Shown: piece by piece, positions 46,945-59,148 of the stretch
Position numbering within the stretch: position 1 is the stretch's first letter
Layout: every line of letters begins with the position of its first letter
NCBI RefSeq assembly: GCF_033568475.1
Contig: NC_133123.1
Coordinates: 15,982,622 to 16,046,621 of the forward strand
Direction of reading: 5' to 3'
Length of the DNA: 64,000 bases
From: Henckelia pumila
Lineage: Eukaryota; Streptophyta; Magnoliopsida; Lamiales; Gesneriaceae
Notes under the pieces: generated by a model
The model's database searches: none
Seen by the model: the letters and a program-made list of their open reading frames with translations, nothing else
What the model was told of the DNA's origin: nothing
Translations under genes and position numbers: made by a program

Positions 46945-47881
46945 TGTTGGGAAATTAAGTTTTGGTGTTTACAATTACAAAGCTTAAAATAAGGCTAAAC
47001 TAATCGAGCAACTAAGAAGCACTAAACTAAGTTATGGAGCTAAATGCTTTGCGCTAAACTGCCTCGCTCAACTGGCCGAAGACGCTAAACTGATTTCATC
47101 AGTTTATCCTCACCAGTTTACTACCTTACCATTTTTGGATATGTTCTTCCGTACTCTGGCACTTCGTGCAGAAGGTAGTGCCGCGATGCAAAGGGCAAAT
47201 GTCGGCTCGAGAATTTGTTGTTGAAAGTGACAAATCCAATGGGAATAATTCAAAACCCTATCTGAAGATTCAATTTGAATTTATGATCGTTAACAATCCA
47301 AGGGTATAAATAGAGATCTTGATCGCTCTAAGAACCTCTCTCGAACGCTGAAGTTTCTGCATACATTGCTCACTACGAGAACATTCAAAGTCATATACAC
47401 TTGAGAATCGATCAAGGAACTCGAAGCACAAACGTCTAAGTATTATTCAAATCATTGAAGAATCAATCTTGTGCTAAATATTTTGAGTTGTATTCATCTT
47501 TGTTCAATTATCAGTCTAGGGCTGAAACTGATTTGTTGTACTAGGAGTTCTTGTTTAGGCAGTGTATAAGTCCTAAACTGGATCGGGGTTTTGCAAATTG
47601 CTTGTAAAATTCAAATTCTTCTAGTGATATACTTCAAAGTTGGAATAAGGTATGACGTAGGAGTATTTGAAATCTCCGAACATCCATAAACATTTGCTTG
47701 TGTTATTTCAGTTCACCCACCATCATCACCTAACCTAAACTGGTACCTACTCAGTGTTCAAATCTGTAATTTGGAATATTTCCGCACATACTCTTGTTTG
47801 TCAAATTATATTAAACATCAAGATAATCTTAGAATTCAGTCACTAAACCGATCGAGTTCAATCATTCATCAAGCATTCTAA
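46945..47881 (+). repeat. SIRE-like copia LTR, truncated on the right
   Basis: A purine tract AAAATGGGGAAAT (46932-46944) precedes TGTTGGGAAATTAAG, the LTR start. A TATA box, GTATAAATAGAG, is at 47304-47315. The 47500-47780 part is homologous to the minus-strand LTR at 24996-25990 (ACTAGGAGTTCT, AGTGTATAAGTCC, CCGAACATCCATAAACATTTG). It stops near 47875-47881, short of the expected end, at the junction with the next element. Confidence 0.7.
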
Positions 47882-47947
47882 TGAGGCTGAATATCATGCC
47901 ATTGTTATTCCGCAGCAGTGGAAGCAATGGCATGATATTCAGCCTCA
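47882..47947. repeat. Perfect 23-bp fold-back at a truncated copia end
   Basis: Arms 47882-47904 and 47925-47947 are perfect reverse complements separated by 20 bases. The right arm is native RNase H coding sequence (minus-strand EAEYHAI); the left arm is an inverted copy of it placed at the broken end of the element. Confidence 0.95.
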
Positions 47948-50330
47948 GTAGAAGAACGAGCAACAGAGCCTTGCTTGCGTGAGCACCAGGAGACGGGATT
48001 GGGACCCAGAAAAATAATATACGCACCAGTAGAGGTGCGATCATCAACATCACCCGCCCAGTCAGCATCACAAAATGCGTGAAAAGATGGCGAGTTGTGA
48101 GTGCCATTAAGATAACGGAGGAAACGCTTGGTCACCCCCCAATGTAGAGAAGTTGGAGCATGCATGAATTAAGATAGCTCATTAACTGCAAAGCCAATAT
48201 CCGAACGAGTGAAGGAGAGATACTGCAAACTACCAATGATCTGACGATATAGGGTAGCATCAGCAGGAGGCGATCCATCCAAGAGGACCAGTCGTGGCAA
48301 GTGGCGTGGAGACAGGCTTCGAATCAGCCATGTTTGTCTTGGTGAGAATGTCAAGGAGATACTTTCGTTGAGATAAGCAAAGGCCCCCTGAAGTAGTAAT
48401 AACTTCAACACCCAAAAAAACAAGAAAGAGAACCCAAATTTTTGATGGAGAACCGAGCACCTAACTGATCAATGAAAGTCTGAAGTGCAGTAGCATCATT
48501 TCCTGTAAGAATTAAATCATCGACATATACTAGGAGATACATGATGACATTACCAGGACAAAAAATAAATAAGAATGTATCAGCCAGAGAGGCAACAAAA
48601 CCAATATTGATCAGAAACCGATGCAGGGACGTGTACCAGGCCCTGGGTGCCTGTTTAAGACCATAAATCGCTTTGTTTAACTTGCAGACATGCCCCAAAA
48701 AATTAGAGTTAACAAATCCAAGTGGCTGAGCCATATAAACACATTCGTCCAACTGACCCTGGAGGAAAGTATTGTTTACATCCATTTGACGAAGAGACCA
48801 ACCACTGGAAACATCCAAGGACAAGAGAATTCGAACAGTGGTGGGTTTTGCCACAGGACTAAAGGCGTCAATGAATTCAAGACCCGGACGTTGATGAAAC
48901 CCCTTGGCAACCAGACCAGCCTTGTAGTGATCAATAGAACCATCAAAATTCCACTTAAGCCGAAAGACCCACTTGCAACCAACAACATTTTGTGACATAT
49001 TCGATGGAACAAGATCCCATGTACCGTTACGAAGAAGCACATCGAACTCCTCGGACATGGCAGCACGCCGGCGAGGATCCTTGAGAGCAAGAGTATGCGA
49101 TGTAAACTCAGACGGGAAGTATCAGTGATAGCAGTGATACCGAAGCGGGGATTGGTCCGAAAAATATTGTTTTTGGAACGGGTGACCATGGAATGAGTGT
49201 TGGAATCAGGGGGTAGGCGACGGGTCGGCAGGAGGGGTTGCGTGAGTAAGGAGTGGCTTGATGATGGCGTGGGTGGGGAGTGGCTCGGTGGTTGGTTCGG
49301 GGTCGGGCTGGACGACAGTGGACACAGGGCGAGGGAAAGGTGGAGCTGGTCATGGGGCAAAAGTTTCAGCAAATAAAGAATCAACGACACATGGGTCCTC
49401 CACAGGTGATCCAGGAGGCGTACCAGAGCAACGTCCATTGTCAGAACCACCACTGGTAAAGGAAAATGCAGACTCAACAAAGAAAACATGACGAGAAACA
49501 AAGACTCGACCAGAACATGGCTCATAGCAGAGATAAGCACTCTGCGTAAGAGAATAGCCAAGGAAGACATAGGGGGATGACCGGTGTGTAATCTTATGAG
49601 GAGAGTAGGGACGAAGCCAAGGATAACAGAGACATCCAAACATTATAAGCTTGGACAGGTTAGGTGTCATGGCAAAGAGACACTCAAAGGAGGATTTATA
49701 TGAGAGGTTGCGTTTTGGTAGGCGATTTACGAGATAGGTGGCAGTGGCAAAGGCAAAAGGCCAAAAATGAGTAGGGACGGACGCATGCTGAAGAAGGGCA
49801 AGCCCGATTTTCACAATATGACGATGACGGCGTTTAGAGTAGCCATTATGTTCAAGAGTATGAGGAGGAGTGGTTAGATGAGAAATTTCATGCACACTAA
49901 GCATGTCTTTGAGGGCAGAAATTCCCCACCATTGTTAGTATATAGAGTGAGGATGGGACGATTAAAGCGCTTCTCAACCAAAGATTTGAAACATTTAAAG
50001 ACAGATAAGACATCCGATTTATGTTTCAGGGGATACAACCAAATATATTTGCTATAGTGATCAAAAAAGATAACATTTTATTTTTACCCATCATTTGAGA
50101 TAACCGGAGAGGTCCAGACATCAGAAAATATTAGATCAAGAGGTAATGACGAAGTAAGTGAAGAGTCATGAAACAGAAGTTTGTGACTTTTATTGCATAA
50201 ATACGAATTACAATGAAAGTGACAAATGGAAGACGAACAGGACATGAACTTAGACACAAGTAAATAACATAAAACTCGAGCAGACGGATGATCTAAACGA
50301 CCATACCAGGTAGGAAGAGACACGACAGAA
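47905..50330 (-). pseudogene. Ale/Retrofit-like copia pol
   Basis: The integrase starts within 50323-50084 (GRLDHPSARVLCYLL, LDLIFSDVWTSPV), continues through a shifted stretch to HLTTPPHTLEHNGYSKRRHR and FGCLCYPWLRPY (49904-49350), and is followed by a Pro/Ser-rich linker (49353-49108). Reverse transcriptase: VVGCKWVFRLKWNFDGSIDH, MDVNNTFLQGQLDECVYM and VYVDDLILTGND (49058-48405). Connection and RNase [11 protein letters not shown] frame change, then FHAFCDADWAGDVDDRTSTG and SRKQGSVARSSTEAEYHAIA (48165-47905). It is cut off inside RNase H. Confidence 0.85.
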
Positions 50331-51742
50331 GCAGAGAGTGCTAGTGGCGGAGAGGACGGAGACGCAGACCAGGAGTAGATACCGCCTTTAAGTGGACCCT
50401 GATGGAGAATAGCCCCCGTGTGAGGATCCTTTACCTGAAAATCAGTGGAAGAAAAAACAACAATGACATCATTAGTTTTCCAAATTTAAGACACATATAA
50501 CAAATTTTTGTTAATGGAAGGAACACATAGGGCGTTTGGAAACAAAAGCGTAGACGAAATAGAGGGTGGTAGGAGACAACCTATGTGAGTGATGGGGAGA
50601 CCACGACCATCACCAACAATAAAACCATCAGAGCCAGCATAGGGAGTGTGGAGAGATAGGTTTGAGAGATCGACGGTGACATGATGTGTGGCTCCAGAGT
50701 CTAGGAGTCAGTCAGACGATGCAGGCGAGGCAACGGTATATGCGACAGTCGAGGAAGAGGGCGAGCCCGGGGCAGCACGTGGGTGACCAGCATGGGGAGT
50801 AGAAGACGGAGCTGGCGTGAACTGAAAGTCGAGACAGCGACGAGCAGAGTGACCTTGGCAGCTGTAGTGCTGACAGCGCCCCAGATACGGGCGCGAGAAG
50901 CGCTGGCCCTGTTCCTGGGCGGGCTGGTGGAACGCAGGCCGTGGTGTCCAGGCATCACCGTGACGAGGCTGGGTGGTGGAGGCACCGACAACATGAAAAG
51001 GTGGCGGGCAACGAACTTGATGTTTGGAGCGTTGGGTTGAGTGGGATGTTGCCGGAAGAGCAGAAAGAGAGCCTCATCGAGCCACAAGATGAGCCTCATG
51101 ATTGAGAAGCTTTTCATGGAGCTCCTCAAACGAGATGGCAGTGTCACGGGCCTGAATGGCGTGAGCAAGTTCCTTGTAATGATCATCAAGGTCATGCAGA
51201 ACTTTGATTGTAAGATCTTCGATGTCGAGCGCAGCATTCATGAGGTCTAGTTCATCAGCCTTTGATTTGATGAACTGCATGAATTCAGTGATGGTTTGGG
51301 ATCCCTTGACCGGATTCCGAATTTTTGTCTTGAGTTGAGTGATGCGATCACGAGAGGGCTTGCCATAGGTATTGGCAAGAGTGGTCTAGGCGTCAGCGAC
51401 CGTGGTGGCAGTAGAAATAAACGAAATCAAGGAAGGAGAGAGGGATCCAATGATGATGTTCAGAATCAACTGGTCCTGACGAATCCAAGCGGTATACGCA
51501 TGATTCAAAGAGGAAGCGGCAGGAACGGCGACAGCCGTGGCAGGCGTGGCGGCGATGAGGATAGTCCGAGGTGGACAAGGTAAAGATTCATCAATAAACC
51601 CAAAGAGATCATGACCAGTGAGGAGGGTCATAAACTGGAGAAACCAGGAAAGATAGTTTGTGGATGTCAGCTTCAAAGGCGCATGAGCAGCAACATTGAA
51701 GGAGATCCGGAGCGTGATAGCTAGACCGGGTGCAGTAGCCAT
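50331..51742 (-). pseudogene. Ale/Retrofit-like copia gag and protease region
   Basis: ATG at 51740-51742 opens MATAPGLAITLRISFNVAAH and KLTSTNYLSWFLQFMTLLTG, the typical gag start of this lineage. The frame ends at 51386, and the capsid part continues at 51280-51074 (SKADELDLMNAALDIEDLTI, VLHDLDDHYKELAHAIQARD). Near 50840-50880 a knuckle-like CQHYSCQGHSARRC appears. The protease falls in 50701-50450 and is poorly preserved. GC content is higher here than in neighbouring DNA. Confidence 0.8.
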
Positions 51743-51824
51743 GTGAGTCGCCGAAAAAAAAAAATATTGGAAGAGGGGGGGGCGGCGGCGTGGTAGGGAT
51801 AGGGTTTAGTGGCTTAGGTCGGAA

Positions 51825-51837
51825 GCTCTTGATACCA
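51825..51837 (-). other. Primer-binding site of the Ale-like element
   Basis: On the minus strand TGGTATCAAGAGC, the initiator-Met tRNA site with one inserted A, directly adjoining the LTR end. Confidence 0.8.
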
Positions 51838-52003
51838 TGTAGAAACGTTTGAGAAATATATTTTTCATATATCTCAAAATAAAGATACAATGTATATTTA
51901 TATACAATCTCACGAGATAAAAATAAGGAAGCAAATAAATAAAAATATACAAAAGATATACACAAGATTTATAAAGATATATTTTCAATATTTTTATCCT
52001 TCA
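51838..52003 (-). repeat. 5' LTR of the Ale-like element
   Basis: It begins on the plus strand TGTAGAAACGTTTG and probably ends TATCCTTCA, giving 166 bp. The inner end is fixed by the primer site; the outer end is inferred from the TG...CA rule only. Confidence 0.55.
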
Positions 52004-52159
52004 TAATGTTGTTATCTAGCTTTGTTGATACGCGCCTTATTAGTTATAATTTTGTACCTCTTAATATTTTTCCGATGTTTTCTCCATCTTTTTTCTACGA
52101 TACCTCAAAGTTAAAATTATATCAATAAAATCATATTTAATCAGGATCATGTTTTGATA

Positions 52160-52163
<4 letters not shown>

Positions 52164-52205
<42 letters not shown>

Positions 52206-52219
52206 GATATATATATAGT
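52164..52219. repeat. TA microsatellite, left of the MITE
   Basis: A run of about 19 TA units, then imperfect TA-rich sequence up to the fold-back element. Confidence 0.9.
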
Positions 52220-52348
52220 TTTGATATTGTGAGCACCTATCATATGCACTTATGTGTGCACCTGCTGATGTGGCGTTCACCTATTGAATGTAGATGATGT
52301 CACGTCAGCGGTGCACACATAAGTGCACATCATGGGTGCTCACAATAT

Positions 52349-52352
<4 letters not shown>
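52220..52352. mobile_element. Fold-back MITE, 133 bp
   Basis: Arms of 43 bp (52220-52262 and 52310-52352) pair with only three mismatches; they start TTTGATATTGTGAGCACC. The centre also pairs partly (GCTGATGTG with CACGTCAGC). It sits between two TA repeats, as if inserted into TA. No transposase is encoded. The superfamily is not settled. Confidence 0.85.

Positions 52353-52393
<41 letters not shown>
52353..52393. repeat. TA microsatellite, right of the MITE
   Basis: About 20 TA units, continuing the left tract on the other side of the fold-back element. Confidence 0.9.
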
Positions 52394-52396
<3 letters not shown>

Positions 52397-54315
52397 AACA
52401 AAATTTATAAAAAAAACAAAAATAGTAATGTTTATGCACACATCGTGATTCCCCTGCAATAAATACTGATAGATCTAAAAAATTTGGGGTAAATGTTGGT
52501 TTTCGCTTCAATTTATTTTTAAAAAATTTAAGATTATTGACGTTTTGGAACTGTCTTGAAATTATGTGTTAAAGCACGAATGCTGAAAAAAAGTGCATGT
52601 CCTTGACAGTTAAATGTCATCCACAGAACTGTCGTTAAAAAGGTGTATAATAAAAAGTAACAACCAAATATATTGTTATTGTTTTGGTTTGGTTTTTTGT
52701 TTTTTTTTCGTTTGCATTAATAATATTAATTGTTAAACCTTAAAGTCAGTTTGAATATAAAAGTTATAACTTAAAAAATCGTTTACATAAGTTTAGTTTT
52801 TTCAAGTGTTTTTTTAAAAAAATAGAAGAAATTTTGGCGTTTAAATAAATGTTGAAAACATGTTTTTATTTAAAATTCTAAATATAATTAGAAGCAAAAA
52901 CCCAAAAAACCGAAAAATTCTAACTTTTAAAAAAGTACTTTTAAGTGTTTTTTTAAAATTAACTTTTATAACCAAACACAACAATTTTTAACAAAGTGTT
53001 TTTTTAAAAAAAAAATAATTTTATCCTCCTAGCTTCTCCAACCAAGGGGCTCTTAATCATTCATCATAAAAATTGTTGGAAATAGTTTATTTTTTAATAA
53101 AATTATATTAATAAAATAGAATAAACTATATATTTAGAATAAATGAATAATTAAAAGAGGAGATATAGCCCATATATTTTGGGTGAAGAAGTACAAAAGT
53201 TTGTAAATGAAGAAAAGTGAAGTGGTGTATAATATAATTGCACTTGCACCAATAGGCTTTTAATAAATAGTGGTGGTGGTCTCATTTTGTTTGTGATGGT
53301 GCGGATAATAATTACTTCGCTTTAATGCTACCGTAAGTGGATGGCATCCAAATTATAGAATAAGCTATCTTTAATTTATTATTTATATATATAAATAAAT
53401 CATTGTCTATCAAATAAATAATACAAATTAATTTATGTCTTTTATTGTTTTTTTTTTTTTGGGACAGTTTTTTCATGTGTTTGAGTGCGTATCGAAAGTT
53501 TGCTCACGGTTTATCCAAGTGTCGTTTTTTTAAAATGGAAGTGGTTTGTATAATGGAGAAAGAAATACAAGTTTCATTTTTTTAATACACGTGTTGGTAT
53601 AATGGAGATAGAAATTTTGATATATCTATGGAAACTATATTAATAATAATCCAGTACAGTTTAGATGTCTCATTGATGTTTATAATATAGTTCATAAGTA
53701 TAAATTATACATAAAAAAATATATAGCTTCCGAAAAAGGTTGTATTTAATATATGATTTCACTAAAAAAATTTAAAAGTACCACTGATATTTATTTATGT
53801 TTTAAAAAAGATGACCTAAATAAAATACGACCATAAAACGTCTCGTTAATTTGGGTTGCCACCTTTAGCTATATTATTTCCCCCTTTCGGATTCCAAACA
53901 TAGAATTAATTTGGAGTGCTATAATAATTGCAAGTGAATAACATATTCTTCACGTGTTAGTTTTGTGTCATCACACCCACAGACCTTCGCCTTTACTTTA
54001 TTTATTTCTATCGTTGTTGAAATGTAAGTTAACTTTTTTTATATGATTTGGTGGGATTTTTTTTAAAAAAAGTTAATAATTCATTTGTTTTAATTATAAT
54101 GATAATCTTATGAGATTCTATTCGTAGTTGGGAAAAAGAATATTCGCACCGAAGTTCTATTAATTACTATTATTATTATTATTTTTTCTAGTAACAAGTT
54201 AAAGTTCTCCGTGATTAATCTCCAATTTGAGGGTTGGTGCTGGTAACAAATATGGTTTGATTAATTAATTGGCGTTTTGTAATTTATTATTAATTTTAAT
54301 TTTTGCATCTGTGAA
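52394..54315. other. AT-rich intergenic DNA
   Basis: 1.9 kb with homopolymer runs and no supportable gene. The last three bases, GAA (54313-54315), would be the 3-bp target duplication of the CACTA element. Confidence 0.5.
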
Positions 54316-54329
54316 CACTACAAAAAAAC

Positions 54330-54600
54330 AAGCTGTTTAGCTACGGTTTTTTCAAAACCGTGGTAATTTTTACCACGTTTTTTTATAAAACCGTGATTGA
54401 ATAACCACGGTTTTTCGGTTTTATAAAAATCGTGTGAAAATTTTCCACAGTTTTTTTAAACCGTGGCTAAATTAGCCACGGTTTTTTAAAAACCGTGGGT
54501 AAATAACCACGGTTGAAATCGTGGCTAATTTAGCCATGCTATTGTAGAAGGGTTGCTCAATTAACCACGGTTTTTTTAAAACCGTGGTTATTTGAGATAT
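54330..54600. repeat. CACTA subterminal inverted-repeat array
   Basis: About a dozen copies of CCACGGTTTT in both orientations tile this region. Perfect pairs include 54458-54470 with 54472-54484 (AAACCGTGGCTAA) and 54562-54574 with 54578-54590 (TAACCACGGTTTT). In En/Spm such repeats bind the TNPA protein; that role is inferred here. Confidence 0.88.
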
Positions 54601-55216
54601 TTTATATTCCCCGGCTCCACTACAATTCTCCCATCCCGTGTTCAGCTATCTTTAATTCTACCTCCCTCTTCCAAAATCTTCTCTCAAACTTGTTAACCTT
54701 TGACCGGCAATTTCTTCTTCGTCGGATTTCGTAATTTACATCGGAGAAGAGTTCTGAAACCGTGTTCGTTTTAAGCATTGTACTAGTACAAGCCGTTTAA
54801 ATTTTAATTTTGTAAGGTGGAACCCATTATAATCTCGCGGCAGCAGCGCGTTGTCCATCGAAGATTTATGCATTAAGCTTATTGCAAATTACTGAACCCT
54901 GTAAGTAAGTATAAAGTTGGATCTTGTTGTTCATTTAATTATTGATATATTTGATTTTCCCCATTTTGGTGATTTCTTTGTTTCTAACTTATCCTTTGTG
55001 TATATGGATTGTAATGATATATTAAATTATATCTATCTGAAATATGTCATATATAAATATTCTAAATGATAATTGCTTTAACCGTGTATATATTGCTACC
55101 AATTATGAAAATATTTTTCTATACATATTTATATAGAGCATATATATGCAAAATATTAAATATAAATAATCCTTTAAGTATTTAAATTCTTCTTTATTTT
55201 TTTTTTGTAGCAGAAC
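54601..55216 (+). promoter_or_regulatory. CACTA promoter and 5' UTR with intron
   Basis: It is pyrimidine-rich after 54640. A probable 5' UTR intron runs from GTAAGTAAGT at 54901 to TTTTTTGTAGCAG at 55213, three bases before the ATG. No clear TATA box. Confidence 0.55.
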
Positions 55217-58200
55217 ATGGATAACACTAACAGACAGTGGATGTATCGTAGATTTGATAACGGATATGTTAATGATGATTATATTAATGGTGTAGAAGAT
55301 TTCATAGTCTTTGCTCTTACACATGCTGAATGTTTATCATCGGGTAAAATACGGTGTCCTTGTAACGACAAAAAGTGCCAGAACAAGGTGTTCTTAGATC
55401 CGGTCACAGTGAAAGTTCACTTAGGCCGAAATGGTTTTGTACCGAACTATCACAATTGGCATCTACACGGAGAAGTTTATATTCGTCCAAATTTTCCAAA
55501 TACAAATCAAGATGTTCCATCTTCTTCGAGGGCTCCTAACCGGAGTACGGGGACTGAGCACATACATTTGACTAACAGTTTTAATATTTACGATGAAGCA
55601 AATTTCTTCAATACTCCCAATGATCTAGGTTTTGAAATACCATTACATTATCATGGAGAAGGTTCGCAATATGTAGACCCCAATAGCGCGCATGTAGAAA
55701 TACCGAACACCTACATCAAAGGTCTATATGACCTCATAAAATCATCGGAGAAAGCAATCTGGGAAGGAAATCCGCACGGCCACTCTTTGTTGTCTGTACT
55801 TGCAAGGTTATTAAAGATGAAGCAAGAGCACAATATGTCCGAACGAAACTTCGACGACATGTGCAAACTAATGTCAGAGTTATGTCCTGCGGAAAACCAC
55901 ATGCCTTCCAGTTTCAATTCGACGAAGAAATTTATCAAAGATCTAGGTCTTCCCGTCGAGAAAATTGATTCATGTAAAAATAATTGCATGATTTACTGGG
56001 GTACAGATTCCGATTTAACTGAATGTAAGATATGTGAACATCCTCGTTACAAACCTGATCGTCGGCGGGGAAACCATAATCGTAGTAAACAAACTCCATA
56101 CAAGAGGATGTACTATTTTCCTATCACTCCTCGTCTCCAACGGTTATATGCATCTACCGCGACTGCTTCACATATGCGATGGCATCACGATCACTATTTC
56201 GATGGGGACACAATGACACACCCATCAGATTCTCCGGCATGACGTCATTTTGATGAAAACCACCCGGGGTTTGCGGATGAAATCCGGAATGTCAGGTTAG
56301 GAATTTCAACAGATGGGTTCCAACCATTTGGTCAAACCGGACAACAATACTCAACGTGGCCTGTCATTGTCACCCCATATAATCTGCCACCCTGGATGTG
56401 TATGAAAGACGAGGTAATGTTTCTTTATGTCATCGCACCTGGACCGAGTAACCCAACGGATAAGCTTGATGTTTTCTTGCAACCATTGATCGCCGAGCTT
56501 CAAAAACTTTGGTACGATGGTGCTGCCACATACGACATACACTCGCAGTCTAACTTTACTATGAAAGCAGCTTTGATGTGGACCGTAAGTGATTTTCCAG
56601 CGTACGCGATGCTTTCAGGATGGAGCACAGCTGGGAAACAAGCATGTCCTCACTGCATGTCTGATTCGGAAGCATTTACATTGGTTCACAGTGGAAAGAA
56701 TTCATGGTTCGACAACCACAGGAAGTTTTTGCCTTCTGATCACCCACTACGGCGCAAGAAAAACATGTTCATACGTGGAAGAAGTGTTCACCATCCAGCT
56801 CCTTCCATTAGGACAGGTACCGAATTGATTAACGAGTTAGATAATTATGGTTTTCTACCGTCCTACGATGTTGACGCAGAGAATAGAAATAGAGATATAT
56901 GTAAGTTCGCAAAATGTGGTTGGAGAAGGCGTAGTATTCTATGGGAGTTACCGTACTGGCATACAAATATGATAAGACACAATTTGGATGTGATGCATGT
57001 CGAGAAGAATGTTTTTGACAATGTTTTCAACACAGATATGAATGTTCCTGGGCGTACGAAAGACAATGCAAAGTCAAGGGCTGATCTCGTTGAAATGCGT
57101 ATTAGACCTGAGTTACATCCTGATGCGACTACAAGTAGACATCCTAAGGCCGGATACACTCTGGATCGTGGTGGAAAGGAGGTACTTTGTAGATGGCTTA
57201 AGGATGTCCGTTTTTCGGACGGTTATGCGTCGAACATGTCTAGGTGCGTGGACATGAACAAATTGCGGATGTTCGGTATGAAGAGTCACGACTGTCACGT
57301 ATTCATGCAACGACTCATACCTGTTGAATTCAAGGAGTTGTTACCCAAGGAAGTTTGGGAAGCATTGACCGAGTTAAGCCTTTTTTTCTCAGACCTAACT
57401 GCGCGTAACATTAAAAATAGTAACATGATGCGCTTGAACGAGCAAATACCATTAATTCTATGTAAGTTGGAGAAGATATTTCCACCAAGTTTTTTCGACT
57501 ATATGGAACATCTATGCGTCCATATACCACACGAAGCTCGCATTGCTGGTCCAGTACAATTTAGGTGGATGTATCCTTTCGAAAGATATTTGCGAAGTTT
57601 GAAGAAGACGGTACGTAATAAGGCACGTGTTGAGGGATCCATATGCAATGCCTATTTGGTTAGAGAAGCATCTATATTTTGTGAACATTACTTTGGTGAC
57701 TCGATACGAACAAGACAGCGGAATCCAATACTGCAACATGATAACTTGTTCAACGAAAATGGATTAGAGATTTTTTCCATATTCAAGGTTCGTGGTAAGA
57801 ATATCGGTAGTAAAAGACCCAGATGGTTGACAAACGAGGATTATGATGTTGTAGCGACATATGTTTTGTTGAATTGTCCCGAACTGAAGCCCTACGTGAG
57901 GTATGTATTAATGTCATGCTTGCAATTAACATCATCTAAGAAAGTATACATTTATTTTCTCTAAAAATTTTTAGTTCCTTTGTTTGGTATTAAATAAGCA
58001 TTTACGAGGACCATATGCGTGCATCGATTCCTGGGATAATTCATCAAGATTTAGACTCCAACGTTCAGTCACACGTATTCGGTTGGTTTAAATCTTACAT
58101 ACATGTACGTAAGATTAAACTGTATTTTAACATATCCAATTTAAAACTCGCTACTACCACCATTGAGGTTTTATTGAATATATTGTATTGTTATCGCAGG

Positions 58201-58907
58201 CTATCGAAGAACAAGAAGAGATTGTATCACAACTTATTAAACAAGTGGCGCAGGGACCAATGCGAAAAGTGAATACATACAGAGGTTATTGTATCAATAG
58301 TTTTAAATTCTACACTATTCATGACACAACGTACAAAGCAACAGATAATTCAGGCGTTCAAGTTCGTGGTCATTCTAGTGTTGGTGTTGAAACTGAATAT
58401 TATGGCTTCATTGAAGAGATTATCGAGTTGGAATATCCGGGCCTTCCTCTAAAGCAAACAATAATTTTTAAATGTTGTTGGTACAATCCACATCCTAGGC
58501 TAGGTACGCGCATTCATGATAAGTACAAAATAGTTGAGGTAAACCGAACACGACATCTTCCGACCAACGAACCCTTTGTATTAGCTACACAAGCTTCACA
58601 GGTTGTTTTCCTGCCCTATCCAACATCAAGGAGGACCCCGTCTGCTTGGTTATATGTGAGCGGTTTGAGACAGAGAGCATATGTTGCAGAACTCACAAAT
58701 GGAGATAATGTACAGAACGACGCATCGAGTGCTTTTCAAATTCAAGAAAGTGAAGTCCATGAAGTTGAAACACAATTTCTTTTGAATATGGATAACCTAG
58801 TCGACGTCACCGTTGAGTTTGACGATGATATTGACACCAGAAGCACAGATGAGAGCGAAGATCTGCATGAAAGTAGCGACGACCTCAATCAGGCAAATAG
58901 TGAATGA
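55217..58907 (+). pseudogene. TNP2-like CACTA transposase with DUF4216 tail, one stop
   Basis: Exons 55217-57900, 57999-58104 and 58200-58907 join in phase at GT-AG sites. The N-terminal transposase-associated domain (residues 5-85) has KIRCPCNDKKCQN and VKVHLGRNGFVPNYHNWH. The Transposase_21 (TNP2) core follows: CEHPRYKPDRRRG, MRWHHDH, then past a TGA at 56240-56242 (expected W in SPAWRHF) ISTDGFQPFGQ, TPYNLPPWMCMK, FLYVIAPGPSNP, GWSTAGKQACPHCM, NLDVMHVEKNVFDN and FRWMYPFERYLRSLK. The last exon holds DUF4216 (GFIEEIIELEYPG, FKCCWYNPHPRLGTR, VFLPYPTSRR) and an acidic C-terminus. It would bind the element ends and catalyse excision and insertion. The single TGG to TGA change is the only lesion I see. 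Confidence 0.9.
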
Positions 58908-59148
58908 GTCATTATAGTATAAATCCGTTGAAGGCTTGTATCTAATTATTTATGTATTCAACATCTCATATATGTTGACGTATTCATTGAATACATAAGT
59001 ATTTACTTACGTGACACATTGTTAACATTGTTTGCAATTAAAGAAAAACAATATAAAGATCTATTAATTTATAAACCCACGTACGTAAAACATTCATCAC
59101 CAAAATAATGAGAATACATGAGTGAGGTAATAATCCGTTGAGGGAATA
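58908..59148. other. 3' region of the TNP2 gene and left edge of the inserted block
   Basis: AT-rich. The phrase AAATCCGTTGAAGG (58921) recurs as TAATCCGTTGAGGG (59131), which may be a flanking duplication of unknown origin. Confidence 0.35.

Larger units (their letters stand above)
47905..52003 (-). mobile_element. Ale/Retrofit-like Ty1/copia element, 3'-truncated
   Basis: Right to left: LTR (52003-51838), primer site, gag, protease/integrase, reverse transcriptase and RNase H, which breaks off after STAAE at 47905. No 3' LTR remains. The integrase block LTTPPHTLEHNGYSKRRHRH and the polymerase LVYVDDLILTGND fit the Ale/Retrofit lineage. Many frame changes show age. Confidence 0.83.

Noticed and set aside
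58921-59144. Target duplication around the inserted block (AATCCGTTGA repeated)
   Set aside because: Both copies lie on the left side of the block, so they cannot be its flanking duplication.
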